From Desulfosarcina ovata subsp. ovata (GTDB lineage: Bacteria > Desulfobacterota > Desulfobacteria > Desulfobacterales > Desulfosarcinaceae): 64,000 nt of DNA. The DNA lies in contig NZ_AP021879.1 in the NCBI RefSeq assembly GCF_009689005.1, forward strand, positions 6,047,724 to 6,111,723, read 5' to 3'. The notes under the pieces were generated by a model. It saw nothing but the letters and a program-made list of their open reading frames with translations, had not been told where the DNA came from and made no database searches. Position numbers and translations under genes: made by a program. This document shows positions 59,592 to 64,000 of this stretch, in pieces (the first letter of the stretch is position 1; each line of letters opens with the position of its first letter).

Positions 59592-61289
59592 ATGAGTCAA
59601 AAAATTCTGGTTGTGGACGATGAAGAGAGCATCCGTTTTACGTTTGAGAGTTTTCTGAGCGAGGCCCGCTATCAAGTGACCACGGCAGCCAGCTACGACG
59701 AGGCCATTGACTTACTATCGATTGCTGATTTCGATCTCCTTTTCGTGGATATTATCATGGAGGGAAAAACCGGCATCGACTTGCTGCGTGCGGCCAAGTG
59801 CAAAGATCCCAACGCTCAAGTGATCATTATTACCGGTGCGCCCAGCGTCGGCACGGCTGCCGAGGCGGTCCGCCTTGGCGCACTCGACTATCTTACGAAA
59901 CCCATCCGCCAACCGGACCTGCTCAAGGCTACCAGTCTGGCACTTCGACACAAACAGCTTTCCGATGAAAAGGATAAATACCGGTCCAACATCGACGCCA
60001 TCTTCAAAAGTGTTAAAGAGGGCATCGTGACGGTTGACGAAAAAATGCGTGTGGTGGACGTCAACGTTGCTGCCGTCGCCCTCTGCGGATTTTCCCACGA
60101 TGACTCACCGGGTGCATTTATCCGGACGGCGAACCGGGGATGCGGCGGTGCTTGTGTGGAAGTGCTCAAAGAGGCCTTGGAGACCCGGGAGGCAGTGGCG
60201 TTACGCCATATCGAGTGCCATCGAAAGGATAAAGTAAGGCAGATTGTCAGTGTCCAAGCCACGCCGCTGATGGATCATAGGGGGACGTTCTCTGGCTGTG
60301 TCATGGTGCTCCGAGACGAGACCCGGCTGCTTGATCTTGAGAAACATGCGGGCAAAAATAGCGCGCTTGACCGCATTGTCGGCACGAGTACTTCCATGAA
60401 ACAGGTCAAGGAACTGATCCGAGCGTTGTCCGATGTCCAGACCACCGTGCTGGTCACCGGTGAGAGCGGTACGGGAAAGGAATTGACCGTTGATGCCCTG
60501 CACCGTACGGGCGGGCGCGCTGCCGGCCCCCTGGTCAAGGTCAATTGCGGCGCTCTCGCCGAGGGCATTCTTGAAAGCGAACTGTTTGGCCATGTTAAGG
60601 GGGCTTTCACCGGAGCGATGGCGAACAAGATCGGTCGCTTCCAGAAAGCCGACGGGGGAACCCTTTTTCTGGATGAGATCGGCGACATTTCTCCCAAAAT
60701 GCAGCTGGAGTTGTTACGGGTAATTGAAACTGGCACTTTCGATCCGGTAGGCGGCACCCGGCCGGTCCAGGTGGATGTACGGGTAGTTGCAGCCACCAAT
60801 CGTGATCTTGCCGCCCGTGTGGCAGAAGGAAATTTTCGCGAAGATCTTTACTTCCGGCTGAAAGTGGTGCAGATTCATTTGCCGCCTTTGCGGCAGCGCA
60901 AGGCAGATATCCCTTTGCTTACTCGCCATATGATCGAGAAATTCAACCGTAAATTCAATAAGGCCGTCAAGGCAGTGTCCTCCGACGTGGAAAAGCTATT
61001 TCTGCGACATGCCTGGGTGGGCAATGTCAGGGAACTCGAGAACGTTATGGAACATGCCTTCATCCTGTGTGGGCAGCCGATCATTACCCTATCCCATTTG
61101 CCGGCGGACCTGAAATCGCAGGCCGGCGGCATCCCACAGTTCAACAGCCTGGAGCGCCGCAGCGAGGCCGAAAACATTCAAAAAGCCCTTGAAAAAACCG
61201 ACGGCAACAAGGCCAAGGCCGCCCGTCTGTTGAGTATGAGCCGCCGGACGATCTACCGTAAAATAGAAAAGTATAAGATCGTTCAATAA
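59592..61289 (+). CDS. Sigma-54-dependent response regulator (NtrC type) with PAS domain
   Basis: 565 residues. Receiver (about 1-118; phosphoacceptor Asp53 in LFVDIIMEGKTG), a PAS-like region (about 132-250), AAA+ sigma-54 activator domain (about 265-490) with Walker A GESGTGKELTVDAL, the sigma-54-contact loop GAFTGA and Walker B GGTLFLDEIGD, then a Fis-type HTH at the C-terminus (NKAKAARLLSMSRRTIYRKIEK). Activates a sigma-54 promoter when phosphorylated. Chosen start 59592 (MSQKILVVDD). Its likely target is the large secreted gene downstream. Confidence 0.95.
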   Translation: MSQKILVVDDEESIRFTFESFLSEARYQVTTAASYDEAIDLLSIADFDLLFVDIIMEGKTGIDLLRAAKCKDPNAQVIIITGAPSVGTAAEAVRLGALDYLTKPIRQPDLLKATSLALRHKQLSDEKDKYRSNIDAIFKSVKEGIVTVDEKMRVVDVNVAAVALCGFSHDDSPGAFIRTANRGCGGACVEVLKEALETREAVALRHIECHRKDKVRQIVSVQATPLMDHRGTFSGCVMVLRDETRLLDLEKHAGKNSALDRIVGTSTSMKQVKELIRALSDVQTTVLVTGESGTGKELTVDALHRTGGRAAGPLVKVNCGALAEGILESELFGHVKGAFTGAMANKIGRFQKADGGTLFLDEIGDISPKMQLELLRVIETGTFDPVGGTRPVQVDVRVVAATNRDLAARVAEGNFREDLYFRLKVVQIHLPPLRQRKADIPLLTRHMIEKFNRKFNKAVKAVSSDVEKLFLRHAWVGNVRELENVMEHAFILCGQPIITLSHLPADLKSQAGGIPQFNSLERRSEAENIQKALEKTDGNKAKAARLLSMSRRTIYRKIEKYKIVQ

Positions 61290-61448
61290 CACTCCTTCCG
61301 TCTGTGTTGAGAGCCAAATTAAGGCCGGAGAAATGCGCTTTTTCTGCCTTCCTGCCCTTCAAGGGGTGACCCTGCTTTTTCTTCCGACGCCTTGCCCCTT
61401 CGGAGATCCCGACGACCAAGAATGTTCCTGGTATTTTACTTCTCTCCG

Positions 61449-61490
61449 CTGACACACATTTTCATGTCACACATGTGTGTCTTGTGTCAG
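61449..61490. promoter_or_regulatory. Dyad repeat, candidate enhancer for the NtrC-type regulator
   Basis: Perfect outer arms CTGACACA (61449-61456) and TGTGTCAG (61483-61490) enclose a perfect 12-base palindrome CACACATGTGTG (61468-61479). It is about 140 bases upstream of the candidate -12 element, the usual distance for a sigma-54 activator site, and is just past the regulator gene. Confidence 0.5.
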
Positions 61491-61598
61491 GTTGAAATGC
61501 CATCAAGAATGCTTTTCAATTCGAATTATTATTTATAACTATATGAATATAATTATAAAATATGCTTGTCTGGCCTGTCTCCCGATTTTCCTGGGAGA

Positions 61599-61614
61599 TG
61601 GCACATGCATTGAA
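61599..61614 (+). promoter_or_regulatory. Candidate sigma-54 promoter (-24/-12)
   Basis: TGGCACATGCATTGAA compares with the TGGCAC-N5-TTGCW consensus: the -24 part is perfect and the spacing exact, but the -12 GC reads GA. Location between the activator gene and a large secreted gene supports it. Confidence 0.5.
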
Positions 61615-61774
61615 TTCAAACAGGCCAAGGCCGCCTTCACCGCACACCCGTTGACCCGCTTCCGCGCATCCTGAATATCCAGCATACGCGGCCTTTCCCA
61701 CAAGGCAATTACAGTATCGATACGCAGAGGATTTGGCTGCGAAAGTACTAACCCAAGAAAAGGAGAGCGACATC

Positions 61775-64000
61775 ATGCAACACAAACGAACCATCATCAC
61801 CACACTGCTGCTGGCAGCGGCCGGTATTATGCTCGTGGCCGCTCCTGCAGCCATGGCAACCGGGACCGGTTATGGACCTGGCCGGGTTGCGCTAGAGATT
61901 TTTGCAGGGAGAGACCATGTCTCGGTCGGAGACGGCGGGATCTGGAATTCCCGCGACAAGCTGCATATTCAGATCGACCCCGCCGATGGTTGGCGGGTCA
62001 AGAGCTACCATGTAGACTTGGGCGCAGGCGAGGATTACAGCCCGCCGTTGACCACCACCGGCAACCCGAAAATCGGGCACTTCGATTACAAGGAGACCTT
62101 TAACCTTCCCTATATCAACGAGGCCAACGAAGACGGCCATCCTTTCCGGCGCACATTGGTGCTGGATCTGGGTGAGGACCTGGGTTTCCAGTGGGGCGCA
62201 CCTTTTGCGGATCTGCGGGTCCAGGGCGTTGCTATCTTCGTGAACTTGGTCAAATTGGACGATAGCGGCCAAGTGGTGGAAGAAACCGGCGCCTGGGTCG
62301 TGCCCGAACTGGTGACCTGGATCGTTGCCGAAGAGGACAGCTCAACTACCGATGAAACCCTGGCCGGAACCGATGGAACCGTGGTCGCGGTAGACGGGGA
62401 GAGCATCGTTGCCGACACCGCGACCGGCGAGGTCTCAGGCTCCGAGGCGACCGAGGTGAAAAGTACCGGCAAGGGCAAGGTCGCCAAGGTCGAGCATCAG
62501 AAGGCCCAGAAATCATGGGTCGTTGACGAGGCCGAAGAGGTCATTGCCTTTGACGGCGGCCGCTGGGGCTGGTGGTTCAAGTATGAGATGGCCCATCCCA
62601 AGACCGGCCATTTCATCGATTCGCCCGTCGCGGGTCTCAGCGTGCAGACGCCGACCTATGAGGGGCTTACTGATGTGGACGGTGCCTTCGACTATTTTCC
62701 CGGTGAAGAAGTGGAGATCGCCATCGGGTCGGTCGAGCTGGGTTATGGTGTGGCCGACCACAAGACTTCGCCACTGGATTTATACCCGTTGGCCGATACC
62801 GATGACCCGCGGGTCATCAACATGGCCCGCCTGCTGCAGAGCCTGGATGCGGATGCCAGCCCCAAAAGCGGTATTTCGATTACGCCGGAAATTGCCGGTT
62901 GTCTGGAGGCACAGGGTGTCCCGTACCCCGATTTTGCCTATGATGAGCAAATCGAGACCCTGATCCAGGGAACCATCGATTGCGCGGCAAGCCTGGAAAC
63001 GCCGGTGGCGCTTCTTGCGGTTTCCGCCGAGGATGCCCAGGCGCATCTGGAAGAGACGGTCAACAACCCCATGTTCCGCAAGAACGTTTCTAAGACGCCG
63101 GACCTGGCCAGCGCCAAGGCCAAGATGAATATAGCAACGGTGTGGTTTGACGCACGGCGCGCCAACGACGACCTGCTGACGGATCTCGGCGAGGAGATCG
63201 AGTACTACGACGAGGCCGGTGAGCTGATCCGCACTACCACGCAGGCTAAGCCGATCATCGTGACCTACACCGACGCGGATCCCGTAACCGGTGAGCATGA
63301 CGTTTATGCGGCGGTTTCCAGAGACGACGGTAAGACCTGGAAGCGCAAGAACCTGTCGCGCATGGCCGATCGTTCATCGTTCACGACTGCCAACGGCGAA
63401 CCGTATTACGGCGGCTGCAAAAAACCGGTTTTCCAGGTAAAGGGAAACAAGGTCCTCGTCGCCTGGTCGAGCAAATATGCACGAGGGGGCAAACCCCGTT
63501 ATGCAATAAAAGCGGATGATCCCGAAACAACGGATGTCGACGAGGGGGATGAATATCCTTACGACGATCCTTATGCGGTCGATGATATCTGGGGCGTGGC
63601 CGGACCGCAACGCTCCCATGATTACACCGAAGATGGCTTTACCGATGCAGCCGAGACCCCTTATGCTGCACTCGAGGTTCCCCATTCCGCGCTGTGGGTC
63701 TGCCGCGGGGTGATTGCCACCGCCAATGATGTAGACAACGGGGTCGGTGAGTTTGCCGGCGATATCGTCTGGTTCAAACCCGAGCGGGTCACCAGCGGCC
63801 GCCGCGATGTCAACCAGATCTTTGTGGGTGCGGCGGGAAGTGCCGGGTTTGCCATGGTCTGGCAGGAAGACCCTAATGGCGTCAAGCCCGGCAAAGCCCT
63901 CGGTCCCGGACCGGGCTGGGGCGGCGCCACGACCAGCCACAAAACCGACATCTGGTACAGTTATCTGGCTTGGGGCGACCACACCACGGTTGACGAGAAT
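61775..64000 (+). CDS. Large secreted protein (3' end outside window)
   Basis: At least 742 residues, frame still open at the right edge. Signal peptide about 1-28 (TTLLLAAAGIMLVAAPAAMA). A beta-rich N-terminal domain (GYGPGRVALEIFAGRDH...) is followed by a Thr/Ser-rich segment (about 190-250) and a carbohydrate/calcium-type domain (GLSVQTPTYEGLTDVDGAF at about 287). The region near 490-520 (DVYAAVSRDDGKTWKRKNLS) recalls BNR/sialidase Asp-box repeats. It is reminiscent of choice-of-anchor surface proteins, but the C-terminal sorting signal is not in view. The start at 61775 follows AAAAGGAGAG. Probably driven by the sigma-54 promoter upstream. Confidence 0.85.
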   Translation, partial: MQHKRTIITTLLLAAAGIMLVAAPAAMATGTGYGPGRVALEIFAGRDHVSVGDGGIWNSRDKLHIQIDPADGWRVKSYHVDLGAGEDYSPPLTTTGNPKIGHFDYKETFNLPYINEANEDGHPFRRTLVLDLGEDLGFQWGAPFADLRVQGVAIFVNLVKLDDSGQVVEETGAWVVPELVTWIVAEEDSSTTDETLAGTDGTVVAVDGESIVADTATGEVSGSEATEVKSTGKGKVAKVEHQKAQKSWVVDEAEEVIAFDGGRWGWWFKYEMAHPKTGHFIDSPVAGLSVQTPTYEGLTDVDGAFDYFPGEEVEIAIGSVELGYGVADHKTSPLDLYPLADTDDPRVINMARLLQSLDADASPKSGISITPEIAGCLEAQGVPYPDFAYDEQIETLIQGTIDCAASLETPVALLAVSAEDAQAHLEETVNNPMFRKNVSKTPDLASAKAKMNIATVWFDARRANDDLLTDLGEEIEYYDEAGELIRTTTQAKPIIVTYTDADPVTGEHDVYAAVSRDDGKTWKRKNLSRMADRSSFTTANGEPYYGGCKKPVFQVKGNKVLVAWSSKYARGGKPRYAIKADDPETTDVDEGDEYPYDDPYAVDDIWGVAGPQRSHDYTEDGFTDAAETPYAALEVPHSALWVCRGVIATANDVDNGVGEFAGDIVWFKPERVTSGRRDVNQIFVGAAGSAGFAMVWQEDPNGVKPGKALGPGPGWGGATTSHKTDIWYSYLAWGDHTTVDEN

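Larger units (their letters stand above)
61290..61774. other. 485-bp region before the large secreted gene
   Basis: Holds the dyad at 61449-61490, a candidate sigma-54 promoter at 61599-61614 and an AT-rich stretch around 61510-61565. No gene is believed. The possible leader from the promoter to the start at 61775 is about 150 bases. Confidence 0.55.

Overview
The window reads as chromosomal DNA of a Gram-negative, probably anaerobic bacterium, most likely a Desulfobacterota (delta-proteobacterial, Desulfosarcina/Desulfobacter-like) sulfate reducer. This is an inference from gene content: paired MinD-type ATPases with inserted ferredoxin domains next to NifX-like proteins, Cys-rich PAS kinases, sigma-54 response regulators, PEP-CTERM-type surface proteins, a c-di-GMP riboswitch and IHF-alpha. 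The DNA is fairly GC-rich, apart from AT-rich intergenic stretches near 50.3-50.6 kb and 57.3-57.5 kb. I saw no insertion sequence, prophage, CRISPR array, tRNA or rRNA.

Layout. (1) 1-2.4 kb: the start of citrate synthase (leaving the window at the left edge) and an unrecognised gene behind an unusual inverted repeat. (2) 2.5-9.5 kb, minus strand: a tightly packed run tetR - sulP - (cytidylate-kinase-like/BON/receiver) - histidine kinase - degenerate histidine kinase - receiver, which looks like one operon coupling an anion permease to phosphorelay signalling. (3) 9.7-11.5 kb: an orphan PEP-synthase-like protein and a receiver protein. (4) 11.8-21.7 kb, plus strand: the trp operon (trpEGDCF) preceded by a complete attenuator (promoter, 31-residue leader peptide with three Trp codons, competing hairpins, terminator), then a UPF0270 protein, endonuclease IV and a MoxR/DUF58/transglutaminase module, mostly with overlapping or touching ends. 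trpB and trpA are absent. (5) 21.7-29.1 kb, minus strand: an IclR regulator, a 1391-residue protein with PPDK-type ATP-grasp and phosphohistidine domains, a long GAPDH, a small ribbon-helix-helix-like protein and a lipoprotein. (6) 29.3-36.8 kb: a 748-residue unknown, the MinD/MinD/NifX/NifX/Gly-Cys-rich peptide operon, a candidate metal-binding protein coupled to an FRG-domain protein, and a monooxygenase-like protein.

(7) 37-45.7 kb: a LOG-family protein, then a surface/secretion block: a subtilisin-like protease with a terminator-containing leader, a c-di-GMP-I riboswitch plus terminator in front of a VPxPA-CTERM protein, a REP-like palindrome, and a 1454-residue surface 5'-nucleotidase with two DNRLRE domains and an IPTL-like C-terminal anchor. 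(8) 45.8-50.3 kb, minus strand: a polar amino-acid ABC transporter followed by a GlcD-type FAD oxidase. (9) 50.6-56 kb: a KAS III-like enzyme, a MaoC hydratase-SDR dehydrogenase fusion, a rhomboid protease and methionine aminopeptidase. (10) 56.3-64 kb: a small zinc-ribbon-like protein, IHF-alpha with a Fur-box-like site upstream, a three-PAS histidine kinase with its sigma-54 response regulator, then a dyad and a -24/-12-like promoter ahead of a large secreted protein that runs off the right edge.

The strongest observations are the two RNA switches (trp attenuator and c-di-GMP riboswitch), the SulP-phosphorelay operon, the PPDK-like protein lacking a pyruvate-binding barrel, and a 59-residue Gly/Cys-rich gene that automated calling could miss. 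Domain boundaries and alignments were made by eye; no database search or folding program was run.
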